Under the pieces are notes generated by a model. The model was not told where the DNA came from. It saw only the letters and a program-made list of their open reading frames with translations, and did no database searches. A stretch of 64,000 bases of DNA from Pelosinus propionicus DSM 13327 (GTDB lineage Bacteria > Bacillota > Negativicutes > DSM-13327), in assembly GCF_900114615.1 (NCBI RefSeq), contig NZ_FOTS01000025.1, forward strand, positions 1 to 64,000, written 5' to 3'. The position numbers and the translations under genes were made by a program. Shown here piece after piece: positions 49,732-58,548 of the stretch. Every line of letters begins with the position of its first letter. Positions within the stretch are counted from its first letter, which is position 1.

Positions 49732-52656
49732 TTATTTTAAGATATTCACTATATGCTGAAATAAATTCCCATTATCTTTGATTTTCTGTTCATTTCCTAA
49801 AACACACAGGTAATTTTGTTTCATGGCATCTTCCATCAAATCAGCCAGCTTAGAAATATCACTTTGCTCTGTCGCTAAGATTTCATCTCGTTCTTGTTGA
49901 ATCATAGCCTGAGAAATATTTCGAATATAATTATTAGCTGCTCTCTCTCCTTTTTGCGATGGCGTTAAAGGTGTATCGAGCTGGCTCATGGTACCAATCA
50001 CATACTTAGTCATCTCTCTTTGATCAACAGAAAAATTACGCAAATAATTTGCAGTTTCATCATATACAGTTAATGTCTCTTTTAAATTAGGATCTCGATA
50101 AGAGCCTAGTACCATATTTCCATTACGTTCTAACCTTGCAAAACCCCCATACGCTCCTCCTTGAACGCGCACACGTGTCCACAGGTAGTCATAACGCAAA
50201 ATCGTTTCTAATACTTTCAAGCTCCCATGATAGGGATATCCCAACTTACGGAAATTTGCTCCTTTAACTACATACTGCACTTTTCCAGACGTCATAAGCC
50301 CTTCATTGCAATGACTATTTTCAAAATGATACACAGCAGGCTTTTCTGTTGTTGAAGCTAAACAAGAGTGAAACTCAGAAAAAGCTTTTTGAAATTCACT
50401 ATAGTTTTCATCTTCAACAGTTACGCTTACCAGTAAGTTTTCTTTATTAAAGATAAAGCCAGCTACGATTTCAAGATTCTTATAAACTTCTTCTGACTTT
50501 GCCGCAAAATCTTTTTCTAGTGCAGCTACAAAATCATAAAAGGCTAACATCCCTACCTCATTATATTGCGCAATAGGAGAAAAATAGGATAATACACGAT
50601 TTGTCGCCAGCTGCTGCCCACGTCGGAACAAATTCATATCCCAATTGGATTTTATTTCTTGAATCAATTCCTTCATTCTTTTACTATTGTCAAAGCGGCT
50701 ATGAGCAATGATCTGCTCAGTTAAGTTTAATAATTGAGGCAGCTTTTCCACCAAGGATTTGCCTTTAACTATAAATTTCGGTAAGTATTTTGAATCATTC
50801 GCATTTTCTGTGAAAACTGCTACATCAAAAACAATCCCCCCTGTATTCTTGTTTACTTCATTGGATAGCGCTGAGTATTCATATTGCTGAGTAGAAATCT
50901 TTCCTAATATCTCTGATAATAAGTACATATACGGTAAATATTCTTGAGGTACTAGACATGTATCAAAATACATATTCACGTAGGCAATAGCATTGGTACG
51001 AAGTGGATGCAGTAAAACAGGCACTCCTAATTCTTCTTTCTCTATTACTATTAATTCTTCTGATTTTACTTCGATATCTTGCCGAGTGAGTAGAGGAATG
51101 GTCGCTAAGGCTTCTGGTGAATCTGCTGTTTCTTGTAATGTCTTTAAGCGCTTTGTTTGTTCAACTAACTCATTAATTTCAGCATCAGATAAAGATGCTT
51201 TATATTCAGCTAAGTATTTACGTAGTTCTTCATCTTTTTCTTCTGCTAGACCATGCTTTGGTTTTAAGATTACCAAAGCTTGATGATTATTGTTGAGCAG
51301 GTACTTCTCGATCAACTGTTCAAAGTAATTGTTTTTTAATGCAGCTTTTATTTTTACTAAGTCATCCTCATACCCTAAATGAATAAAAGGGCTTGCATCA
51401 TACAACCAGCTATCCATGCATTTAATATTATAGACAAGTCCTCTAGGCCGAGTCCCATAATTTGCTTCTCGTAACGTAAATTCAAAAATGTTAATACATG
51501 CTTCAATTAATTCTTTGTCAATACCCACTCGGACCAGTCTTTTAAGTTCTTCATCTACAACTTGAATAAATTTTTCTTTTTCACTTTCATTAGAACCCGT
51601 AATAACAACCCCAAAAGTAGGCTGTAGTATACTTTTCACAAAAGTCCCTACCACATCTTTACCAATTTCTGCTTCAATCAAAGCATTTCGTAAAGGTGCA
51701 GCCGGCGTTTCAAGAAGTAGGTACTCTAATATTTGAAAAGCTAGACAAATCTCTGAATTAGTCGCTTTCCCTAATACGAAATTTCTACTTAAAAACGTTT
51801 TATCTTCTATATTCTCACTAGGGGCAATTGAATATTCAAAAACATTTTCCACTTTTTGTTTAAATACAGGCTGTAAAGCAATTTGAGAATTCACTTCAAT
51901 TTTTTCAAAATTACTTAAATATGACTCATCCAAGAACTTTAAATTATCAAGTATGTCTAAATCTCCATATAAGAAGATATATCCATTGGAAGGATGGTAG
52001 TATTTCTTATGAAAATTTATAAATTTCTCTTGGGTTAAATCGGGAATAAACTCAGGATCACCACCTGATTCTACACCATATGCAGTATCAGGGAATAAAG
52101 ATTCAAAATTTTTCTTTTCCAATATTGCATCTGCTGAAGAAAAAACCCCCTTCATTTCATTATATACTACTCCTTTATAAGTAATTTCATCCAATGGATT
52201 CTCCAATTCATAATGCCAGCCTTCCTGCATTAGCGTTTCTGGAGCATTATATATATTGGGATAAAATACTGCATCCAAATATACGTCCATTAAATTACGA
52301 AAATCCTTACTATTGCGACTTGCTACTGGATACATTGTCTTATCAGGAAATGTCATGGCATTTAGATAAGTATTCAAGGAACCTTTTACTAATTCAACAA
52401 AAGGCTCCTTCATGGGAAATTTACGGGAGCCGCACAATACAGAATGCTCAACAATATGAGCAACACCTGTACTATCTTCCGGAGGTGTGCGAAACGTAAC
52501 AGAAAATACTTTATTATCATCATCATTTTGCAAATATAACAATCGCGCGCCACTTTTTTCATGATAAAATTTTCTGGCAAGCGAACTTATTTCATCAATT
52601 TTTTCTTCTTCTTCCAAACGAAAACCATGATATAAACTGCCTTTTATTAAATCCAT
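49732..52656 (-). CDS. M16C-family zinc metallopeptidase (presequence protease-like)
   Basis: 974 residues from ATG 52656 (AAAGAGGT 7 nt upstream). The inverted zinc motif is in VAHIVEHSVLCGSRKFPMKE (HxxEH near residues 61-65), the distal Glu in YNEMKGVFSSADAIL, and the C-terminal half holds the RVQGGAYGGFARLERNG and YLRNF regions of the inactive partner domains. Full length for the bacterial PreP/falcilysin group, which degrades peptides inside the cell. Stands alone. Confidence 0.93.
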   Translation of the reverse strand: MDLIKGSLYHGFRLEEEEKIDEISSLARKFYHEKSGARLLYLQNDDDNKVFSVTFRTPPEDSTGVAHIVEHSVLCGSRKFPMKEPFVELVKGSLNTYLNAMTFPDKTMYPVASRNSKDFRNLMDVYLDAVFYPNIYNAPETLMQEGWHYELENPLDEITYKGVVYNEMKGVFSSADAILEKKNFESLFPDTAYGVESGGDPEFIPDLTQEKFINFHKKYYHPSNGYIFLYGDLDILDNLKFLDESYLSNFEKIEVNSQIALQPVFKQKVENVFEYSIAPSENIEDKTFLSRNFVLGKATNSEICLAFQILEYLLLETPAAPLRNALIEAEIGKDVVGTFVKSILQPTFGVVITGSNESEKEKFIQVVDEELKRLVRVGIDKELIEACINIFEFTLREANYGTRPRGLVYNIKCMDSWLYDASPFIHLGYEDDLVKIKAALKNNYFEQLIEKYLLNNNHQALVILKPKHGLAEEKDEELRKYLAEYKASLSDAEINELVEQTKRLKTLQETADSPEALATIPLLTRQDIEVKSEELIVIEKEELGVPVLLHPLRTNAIAYVNMYFDTCLVPQEYLPYMYLLSEILGKISTQQYEYSALSNEVNKNTGGIVFDVAVFTENANDSKYLPKFIVKGKSLVEKLPQLLNLTEQIIAHSRFDNSKRMKELIQEIKSNWDMNLFRRGQQLATNRVLSYFSPIAQYNEVGMLAFYDFVAALEKDFAAKSEEVYKNLEIVAGFIFNKENLLVSVTVEDENYSEFQKAFSEFHSCLASTTEKPAVYHFENSHCNEGLMTSGKVQYVVKGANFRKLGYPYHGSLKVLETILRYDYLWTRVRVQGGAYGGFARLERNGNMVLGSYRDPNLKETLTVYDETANYLRNFSVDQREMTKYVIGTMSQLDTPLTPSQKGERAANNYIRNISQAMIQQERDEILATEQSDISKLADLMEDAMKQNYLCVLGNEQKIKDNGNLFQHIVNILK

Positions 52657-52865
52657 TCCATTACCTCTTTTCAAAAAATTTCATTCTTATTATCTTATTC
52701 GCTATCATAGGAACAACGTCCTGCAAATGGGGTTTTCTAGAACACGATTCAAGATTCCACGTCACTACTATATGCCAAATGGATTAAAAGATTGACGCTA
52801 GCAGAGTAAAATGAGAAAATATACTATATGTCCAAGATATTATAGTGCTAGAAAGGATGTTTAAT

Positions 52866-53042
52866 TTGGAAACTTTAATTTATTACTCTTCCATATTAGG
52901 TGGCATTTTGCTATCTGTTACTCTCATTTGGGTAGCAATTTATAATTTTAAAATCTCCCAAACTAAAAAGGCAAGTTTATTTCTTCTCTCTGGATTATCT
53001 CTTGGAATCTTACTTATTTATAATATCCTATTTCCACAATAA
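52866..53042 (+). CDS. Small two-helix membrane protein
   Basis: 58 residues from TTG 52866 (GAAAGGA 7 nt upstream). Two hydrophobic helices (YYSSILGGILLSVTLIWVAI and ASLFLLSGLSLGILLIYNIL) joined by a short basic loop. No family recognised. Ends 13 bp before the convergent YdjM-like gene. Confidence 0.55.
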   Translation: METLIYYSSILGGILLSVTLIWVAIYNFKISQTKKASLFLLSGLSLGILLIYNILFPQ

Positions 53043-53055
53043 AAATTTATTTAAA

Positions 53056-53394
53056 TTACCAGCCTCTAATCTTAAATATTTTTGAACTAAATGTCGATTG
53101 CAGGGCATCTCCAAACAAATGTGAGATACATCCTAAAAATACATAAGGCGCAGCCCCTTTTATGCATAAAAAAGGAACTGATAAAACAGCACCCCCTAGC
53201 AAGGTATGACAAAATCCCCTATGACTCATAAAGCCTACAAAAATATTTAATCTGCCAAGCATCGATTTGTGATGATCAATATCCGGCAATATACTGCCAA
53301 TCACTATAAATAAAATATCCATAGGCCGTATCGCGAATTCTAGACTAAAAAAAAGTCCTATAATAATATGTATTACCCAATTGAAAATAATCAC
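53056..53394 (-). CDS. YdjM-like membrane-bound hydrolase (DUF457)
   Basis: 112 residues from GTG 53394. GSILPDIDHHKSMLGRLNIF carries the Asp-x-Asp-His motif and SHRGFCHTLLGGAVLSVPFL the conserved His-Arg-x3-His; both are diagnostic of DUF457/YdjM. Shorter than the ~190 residues of E. coli YdjM, and lacking the last helices. YdjM is SOS-regulated in E. coli, and two LexA-type boxes lie directly upstream here, which supports the same control. Confidence 0.8.
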   Translation of the reverse strand: MIIFNWVIHIIIGLFFSLEFAIRPMDILFIVIGSILPDIDHHKSMLGRLNIFVGFMSHRGFCHTLLGGAVLSVPFLCIKGAAPYVFLGCISHLFGDALQSTFSSKIFKIRGW

Positions 53395-53455
53395 CTATTT
53401 CATCATGTATTATAAATTATGCTGCATCGTTTTATATAATTTTTTCAAACAATTA

Positions 53456-53500
53456 CGAACATTCGTTTGTATTTTTATACTAAAGCAAACATTCGTTCTT
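53456..53500 (-). promoter_or_regulatory. Two LexA (DinR) boxes
   Basis: CGAACATTCGTTTG (53456-53469) and GCAAACATTCGTTCTT (53485-53500) fit the Gram-positive SOS box (GAAC-N4-GTTY in one strand or the other). They lie in the divergent region between the YdjM-like gene and the PAS/GGDEF gene, 62-106 bp from the former. Confidence 0.7.
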
Positions 53501-53550
53501 GTAAAGAGAATTTGAAAATTTTTTCGCTGAAATACTAGGAGGACGTATTC

Positions 53551-54432
53551 ATGGATATGATTAAAAACTTGGCATTTTTAGACTATTTATTTGATGGAAT
53601 CTATTTAGTTGATAAAGAAGGTACTATTTTATTCGCTAACCACTCAGCGGAAAAGATAAGCGGTCACATTGCAACCGAGATCGTAGGACATAAGTACAGC
53701 GATGACATTCTTCAAGAAGATTCTAATAAAAAAGAGCCCTTTTGTTTATCAAATCCTATCCTTTCTGAAAAGGCAGTTTACCTACGCCATAAAGATAACT
53801 CTTTAATTCCAATATCAATTCGCTTGATTCCCTTATTAAACGACGAAGGTTTAAACAATGTCACATTAATAGCCTTTACTAAAACTATTTTTATTGAAAA
53901 CATGAATCAAGTAAAAGACTTAGCTCGCAAAGCATTTATCGACACTCTAACTGGACTCCCTAACAAAGAATATCTCGACAGTAAACTAAAAAGTTTATTG
54001 ACATCTACAGAAATTCAAAATAATAATACGTTAGGTCTGTTTTTTGTTAAACTCGATAATCTGAAACAAATTAATGACATTCATGGGACATTAGCAGGAG
54101 ACATGACATTAAAGGCAATTGCAAAAAATCTATTTGACAATAAGCAACACCCCAACAATATCATATGCCGATGGGATAGCAGTCTATTTTTCGTCTTAAC
54201 TAATTTTGATAAAAAATTCCTTATGCTAAATTGGGCCTCAAAAATAAAAAACGTATTGCAAGAATTAACCGTGCCTGGTTACAATAATCTTTCAACAACG
54301 ATTTATATCAGTGGAGTGATCTCTCCGTTAGGGGAAAATTTGGACAATCTTTATGTTGCTTTAGACGAAGAACTAAAAAATAGCTATCAATCAGGTAGTA
54401 ATATCAGTATTCGCGATCTTCCAACTACATAA
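53551..54432 (+). CDS. PAS protein with degenerate GGDEF domain
   Basis: 293 residues, AGGAGG before ATG 53551. PAS domain at ~8-110 (GIYLVDKEGTILFANHSAEK), GGDEF-type domain at ~125-290 starting with AFIDTLTGLPNKEYLDSKL. The catalytic signature is replaced: CRWDSSLFFVLTNF stands where CRWGGDEF is expected, so the GG and acidic residues are lost. It is therefore unlikely to make c-di-GMP and may act as a sensor or scaffold. The LexA boxes upstream could also affect this divergent gene. Confidence 0.85.
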   Translation: MDMIKNLAFLDYLFDGIYLVDKEGTILFANHSAEKISGHIATEIVGHKYSDDILQEDSNKKEPFCLSNPILSEKAVYLRHKDNSLIPISIRLIPLLNDEGLNNVTLIAFTKTIFIENMNQVKDLARKAFIDTLTGLPNKEYLDSKLKSLLTSTEIQNNNTLGLFFVKLDNLKQINDIHGTLAGDMTLKAIAKNLFDNKQHPNNIICRWDSSLFFVLTNFDKKFLMLNWASKIKNVLQELTVPGYNNLSTTIYISGVISPLGENLDNLYVALDEELKNSYQSGSNISIRDLPTT

Positions 54433-54445
54433 TTATTTATTATAA

Positions 54446-54475
54446 AGCGCCTGCCACAATGTGGACAGGCGCTTA
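54446..54475. terminator. Bidirectional terminator
   Basis: AAGCGCCTGCCACA and TGTGGACAGGCGCTTA form a long stem between the convergent PAS/GGDEF and thioesterase genes. Confidence 0.85.
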
Positions 54476-54479
54476 TGAT

Positions 54480-54914
54480 TTAGTCTTGATTATCTTCAAA
54501 CATCCCAATAACAAAAAATGTACCTCGTGTTTTTGCCAGAATTTGATTTTGGCTATCTATGATCTCACTTTCCGCTACCATTGTAGTTTTCCCATTATGA
54601 ATGACTTTTCCTATGGCTTTTATAGCAGATTGAGCTACTGCCCCTTTAATAAAATTCATATTCATTTCAAGAGTCACTACTTTCTTCCCGGTGGTAGCAC
54701 ATGCAATTCCCATAGCTGAATCACCCAAAGAAGCTAAAGCACCACCATGAGCGATGTTATACAAATTTGTATGTTTACCAGCAAGCACAGGCATATGAAG
54801 TTCTACCTTGCCTTCTTCCACATGTCCAATAGAAATATCCAATAATTTGATATACGGATTTTCGTTATAAATCGTAACGAGGTTCTCTTTTAACCATTCT
54901 GTAATGTTTTCCAT
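54480..54914 (-). CDS. PaaI-family hot-dog thioesterase
   Basis: 144 residues. Hot-dog fold with the PaaI signature NIAHGGALASLGDSAMGIAC (catalytic Asp, His-Gly-Gly) and KKVVTLEMNMNFIKGAVAQS. It hydrolyses acyl-CoA esters of aromatic or fatty acids; substrate not predictable. Single-gene unit. Confidence 0.88.
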   Translation of the reverse strand: MENITEWLKENLVTIYNENPYIKLLDISIGHVEEGKVELHMPVLAGKHTNLYNIAHGGALASLGDSAMGIACATTGKKVVTLEMNMNFIKGAVAQSAIKAIGKVIHNGKTTMVAESEIIDSQNQILAKTRGTFFVIGMFEDNQD

Positions 54915-55076
54915 ATTAATCTGCTCCCAACATTCTATTACTTCTAGCTGCTACTATGTACTATATAGTATGATTAGGTAATTCGAATCCTATTATGAAC
55001 CTTAACTTCTTTTAAAGGGCAATGCCTTCCAGTAGACCATTTGACTTTAACAACAACTAAACACTTATATAAAAAG

Positions 55077-55107
55077 TAAAAACTCTCGCAGATTGTGCAA
55101 GAGTTTT
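55077..55107 (-). terminator. Terminator after the CNNM/CorC-type gene
   Basis: AAAACTCTCGCA pairs with TGCAAGAGTTTT, 6 bp after the stop codon. Confidence 0.8.
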
Positions 55108-55112
55108 CAATT

Positions 55113-56411
55113 TCATGATACTTTTTGAATCAGAACTCTATTTACACGCATAACGTCAGCCTCTGTAATAATAAAGTCATATCCTTCATAAGAAATTTTT
55201 CGATTTACCTCAAGAGGTAACTCCGTTCTTGCGCAAATCCAGCCACCAAGAGTATCCACATCCTCTGTTGGAAGCTGTAAGTCAAAAAAGTCATTAAATT
55301 CCTCTATCAAGATACGTCCATCTACTAAATGAGCATCTTTTTCATGACTTTCAATTAACGGACGTTCATCGTCAAACTCGTCATGCATTTCCCCTACAAT
55401 TTCTTCTAGAATATCTTTTACTGTGACAAGTCCCGCAGTACCACCGTATTCGTCTATAGCAATTGCTATCTGCGCCTTATTTTTCTGCAGAAGTTTTAAA
55501 ACAGAACTAATCTGCATCGATTCAGGTACAGCCAGCACATTTCTCGTAATGCTTTCCAAATCAGGCTTAGCGGTTAATGCAAGTGGCGATAAAAGATCTT
55601 TAATATGAATAAAGCCAATTATATTATCTTTATTGGAATCACATACAGGATATCGCGTTTTTCCTTCTTGTATTGCGACCTCCAGGTTATCCTTATAAGA
55701 CTTTTTAATGTCCAAACATACCATATCTGTTCGTGGAATCATTACCTCACGAGCATGTCTTTCCGCAAAGTCGAATATATTATCCATTAGGGTTAATTCT
55801 GTCTGATTTATAAAACCTTGTCTGTGACTCTCCTCCATAAGAATACGTATTTCTCCTTCTGTATGGGCAGATTCACTATCAGTTGCAGGCTCAACACCTA
55901 ATAATTTCAAAAACTGATTCGCCGTTCCATTCATAAACCAAATAAAAGGATACATGATCTTATAAAAGGCAATTAAAGGGGGAGCCGCCCACATAGTCAC
56001 TTGCTCTGCTTTTTGAATTGCCATTGATTTAGGTGCCAATTCGCCCAAGATAATGTGCAGAGAAGTAATTACAGAAAAGGCAATCACAAAAGAAATAGTT
56101 GCAATGATTTCTTGCGATAAACCAAATACCAAAAGCAGTGGAGCAATAATGCTGGCAACTGCCGGTTCACCTACCCAACCCAATCCAAGAGAAGCTAAGG
56201 TAATCCCTAGCTGACATGCTGACAAATAGGCATCCAGATTTTTGGTTAAACGTTGCGCAAATTTCGCTCTTACATTTCCTTCTGAAACCAACGTTTCGAT
56301 TCGAGTGCTCCGAACCTTAACCATGGCAAATTCTGCGGCAACAAAGAATCCATTTAACATAACCAAACCTAAAACCAAAATTGTATTAAACATTATAGAC
56401 GCAGGGTCCAA
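55113..56411 (-). CDS. CNNM/CorC-type membrane protein (DUF21, two CBS, CorC_HlyC)
   Basis: 432 residues from TTG 56411 (AGGGA upstream). DUF21 domain with four membrane helices (TILVLGLVMLNGFFVAAEFA, ITLASLGLGWVGEPAVASII), a pair of CBS domains at ~205-335 (REVMIPRTDMVCLDIKKSYK, IAIDEYGGTAGLVTVKDILE) and a C-terminal CorC_HlyC domain. The family is linked to divalent cation export or maintenance, often called hemolysin C-like. The leader (56412-56694) shows no riboswitch I recognise. Confidence 0.92.
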   Translation of the reverse strand: MDPASIMFNTILVLGLVMLNGFFVAAEFAMVKVRSTRIETLVSEGNVRAKFAQRLTKNLDAYLSACQLGITLASLGLGWVGEPAVASIIAPLLLVFGLSQEIIATISFVIAFSVITSLHIILGELAPKSMAIQKAEQVTMWAAPPLIAFYKIMYPFIWFMNGTANQFLKLLGVEPATDSESAHTEGEIRILMEESHRQGFINQTELTLMDNIFDFAERHAREVMIPRTDMVCLDIKKSYKDNLEVAIQEGKTRYPVCDSNKDNIIGFIHIKDLLSPLALTAKPDLESITRNVLAVPESMQISSVLKLLQKNKAQIAIAIDEYGGTAGLVTVKDILEEIVGEMHDEFDDERPLIESHEKDAHLVDGRILIEEFNDFFDLQLPTEDVDTLGGWICARTELPLEVNRKISYEGYDFIITEADVMRVNRVLIQKVS

Positions 56412-56658
56412 TAAATATCCCTATTATCCCTCATCCATTGGGGAAATAGGACACCTCCTCTATTTTATATATTGTAACATTATACCACATTTTTTAAATT
56501 ATTTAAAATAGATCTAGCCTCTATTCGATTAATACTACACTCCATTAGAGCGATACATCATCATTTTCTTTAAAATTCTATATATTTCTTCGTATATTAC
56601 GAATTCTTTCCTTTTTAAATGATGTTAAAATACGATACTATTATCTTCACATAAAACA

Positions 56659-56687
56659 AAAAAGCTTCGTATATATACGAAGCTTCA
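56659..56687 (-). terminator. Terminator of the first tRNA cluster
   Basis: AAGCTTCGTAT pairs with ATACGAAGCTT; on the minus strand TTTTTTGTTTT follows. It lies just downstream of tRNA-Leu. Confidence 0.85.
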
Positions 56688-56694
56688 ATTTACG

Positions 56695-56783
56695 TGGTGC
56701 CGAGGACCGGAATCGAACCGGTACGGAGATTTCTCTCCGACGGATTTTAAGTCCGTTGCGTCTGCCAGTTCCGCCACCCCGGC
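56695..56783 (-). tRNA. tRNA-Leu(TAA)
   Basis: Acceptor GCCGGGG, anticodon loop CTTAAAA (anticodon TAA), a long class II variable arm (GTCGGAGAGAAATCTCCG), T loop TTCGATT, encoded CCA. Confidence 0.95.
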
Positions 56784-56830
56784 ATAAGTCAGTTATGCCA
56801 AACTGTTTAGGCAGTGTATTAAACTTTGAT

Positions 56831-56904
<74 letters not shown>

Positions 56905-56909
56905 TTTAA

Positions 56910-56984
56910 TGGAGCGGGAAACGAGATTCGAACTCGCGACCCTCGCCTTGGCAAGGCGATGCTCTACCGCTGAGCTATTCCCGC
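56910..56984 (-). tRNA. tRNA-Gly(GCC), copy 1
   Basis: Acceptor GCGGGAA, anticodon GCC within TTGCCAA, T loop TTCGAAT, encoded CCA. Same sequence as the copy at 61555-61629. Confidence 0.95.
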
Positions 56985-56992
56985 ATTTAAAA

Positions 56993-57069
<77 letters not shown>

Positions 57070-57081
57070 TTTAAAATTGAA

Positions 57082-57157
57082 TGGCGACCCAGATCGGATT
57101 TGAACCGACGACCTCCGCCGTGACAGGGCGGCATTCTAACCGCTAAACTACTGGGCC
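57082..57157 (-). tRNA. tRNA-Asp(GTC), copy 1
   Basis: Acceptor GGCCCAG, anticodon GTC within CTGTCAC, T loop TTCAAAT, encoded CCA. Same sequence as the copy at 61637-61712. Confidence 0.95.
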
Positions 57158-57322
57158 ACTGCATAGTCACAATGTCTATTATACTACATTGCAACCGACA
57201 TGTCAACTGTTTTTTTCGTGAACCCAATGGATTCATTTTTTTACCAGCTGCAGTCCTTAGCCACAGATATTATTATAGCATATAACCTTTTATTGTCAAG
57301 TACTTTCGTAAATTAGATTTTC

Positions 57323-57685
57323 TTATTGCCCTAAAACTTTTTTAATGGTTTCAATCACTTGAATATTATCAAAAGGCTTTACTATGAAATCTGATGCACC
57401 AGCATTAATTGCATCCGTAATAATTGATCTTTGCCCTAGCGCAGTAACCATTACAATTCTAACCAAAGGGTTTTCTTCAAAAATATGTTTGACTGCTTCT
57501 ATTCCATCCATTTTAGGCATGGTAATATCCATTGTTATTAGATCCGGTTTATGATGTCGATAAAGTTGCACTGCTTCCATGCCATCCCCAGCTTCACCAA
57601 CTATCTCATGACCATTGTCAATCAATACTTTTTTCAGCATCATGCGCATAAAAGCAGAATCATCACAGACTAATATTCTTGCCAC
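57323..57685 (-). CDS. CheY-like response regulator
   Basis: 120 residues from GTG 57685. Single receiver domain: ARILVCDDSAFMRMMLKKVL (acidic pocket), KPDLITMDITMPKMDGIEAV with the phospho-acceptor Asp in TMDITMP, VMVTALGQ (Thr) and FIVKPFD (Lys). No output domain, as in chemotaxis CheY. It follows the tRNA cluster and a 223-residue unknown protein on the same strand, 64 bp away; no chemotaxis operon is in the window, so its kinase lies elsewhere. Confidence 0.93.
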   Translation of the reverse strand: MARILVCDDSAFMRMMLKKVLIDNGHEIVGEAGDGMEAVQLYRHHKPDLITMDITMPKMDGIEAVKHIFEENPLVRIVMVTALGQRSIITDAINAGASDFIVKPFDNIQVIETIKKVLGQ

Positions 57686-57749
57686 TTAAATTCAAACCTC
57701 CTACAATTAACAACTTGCATCTCTTTAATTTTCTTTACATAATTCCATT

Positions 57750-58412
57750 TCAATTTAATTGCATTCTTATCTTTTCCAATTCTGTTCTCAAGTGACTTGC
57801 AACAAGCTTTTGTAATTCTGTCAAATCTTTTGTATCAAAAAGAGCTAATATAATTGGAGTTCCCTTTATGCGTGTTTCTCCAAAAAATTCATCTCTAAAT
57901 ACATTGTAGTAAATAGTTAAATTGCTATTAAAGTTAAAATCACTGTAATCAACAATAATATAGGAGCCATTAATCACTTTTACAGGCTCATCTGGTTTTA
58001 TAAATAACTCAAAACCGAGCAAATTTTGAGGATATTCTTCTTCAAACGACCAATCCATTATTTTTTTTTCATGCACGATGCTCTCAATATTTTCTTTTGT
58101 GAAAAAACTTAATTGATTTAAGACGCCTTTGAGCCGCTGAATTAATATTTTTTCTAGTTGTTGTATGTCACCAACAATAAAATTCACATCAAAATACTCG
58201 ATTAAACCAATCACTACACGAGCAAAATATTCTTTTGTCGCTTGATCGTATAAAACGGTAAAACTTTTATGTTCTACTTTATTTTGATACGTAAATATGC
58301 AATACTGTGTATCACGTTTCTCCAACTCAATTAATAGTGTAAATTTGCCAAACTCCTTTGGTAATTTCTTCAATAATTCCCATTCATCTACTTCTGCTAT
58401 GATTTTTTCCAT
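57750..58412 (-). CDS. Unknown soluble protein
   Basis: About 220 residues; start ATG 58412 or one of two TTG codons just upstream, with AAAGG before them. Mixed alpha/beta: FGKFTLLIELEKRDTQYCIF, YIIVDYSDFNFNSNLTIYYN and a helical C-terminus (KDLTELQKLVASHLRTELEK). I recognise no family. Possibly co-transcribed with the CheY-like gene downstream (64-bp gap), which would suggest a signalling link. Confidence 0.6.
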   Translation of the reverse strand: MEKIIAEVDEWELLKKLPKEFGKFTLLIELEKRDTQYCIFTYQNKVEHKSFTVLYDQATKEYFARVVIGLIEYFDVNFIVGDIQQLEKILIQRLKGVLNQLSFFTKENIESIVHEKKIMDWSFEEEYPQNLLGFELFIKPDEPVKVINGSYIIVDYSDFNFNSNLTIYYNVFRDEFFGETRIKGTPIILALFDTKDLTELQKLVASHLRTELEKIRMQLN

Positions 58413-58548
58413 ATACAACAATACCTTTCACTCTGGACTACTCTTACTTATTCTGTATTCATACTTAAAAACCTGCTGCGTTATCACCAAATATAATAAA
58501 AATGAATATCATGTCATAACTCAATCAAATCGATTAGGAGGGGAATCC

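Noticed and set aside
56412-56694. Riboswitch in the leader of the CNNM/CorC-type gene
   Set aside because: No conserved blocks of the Mg2+ or Mn2+ classes could be recognised.
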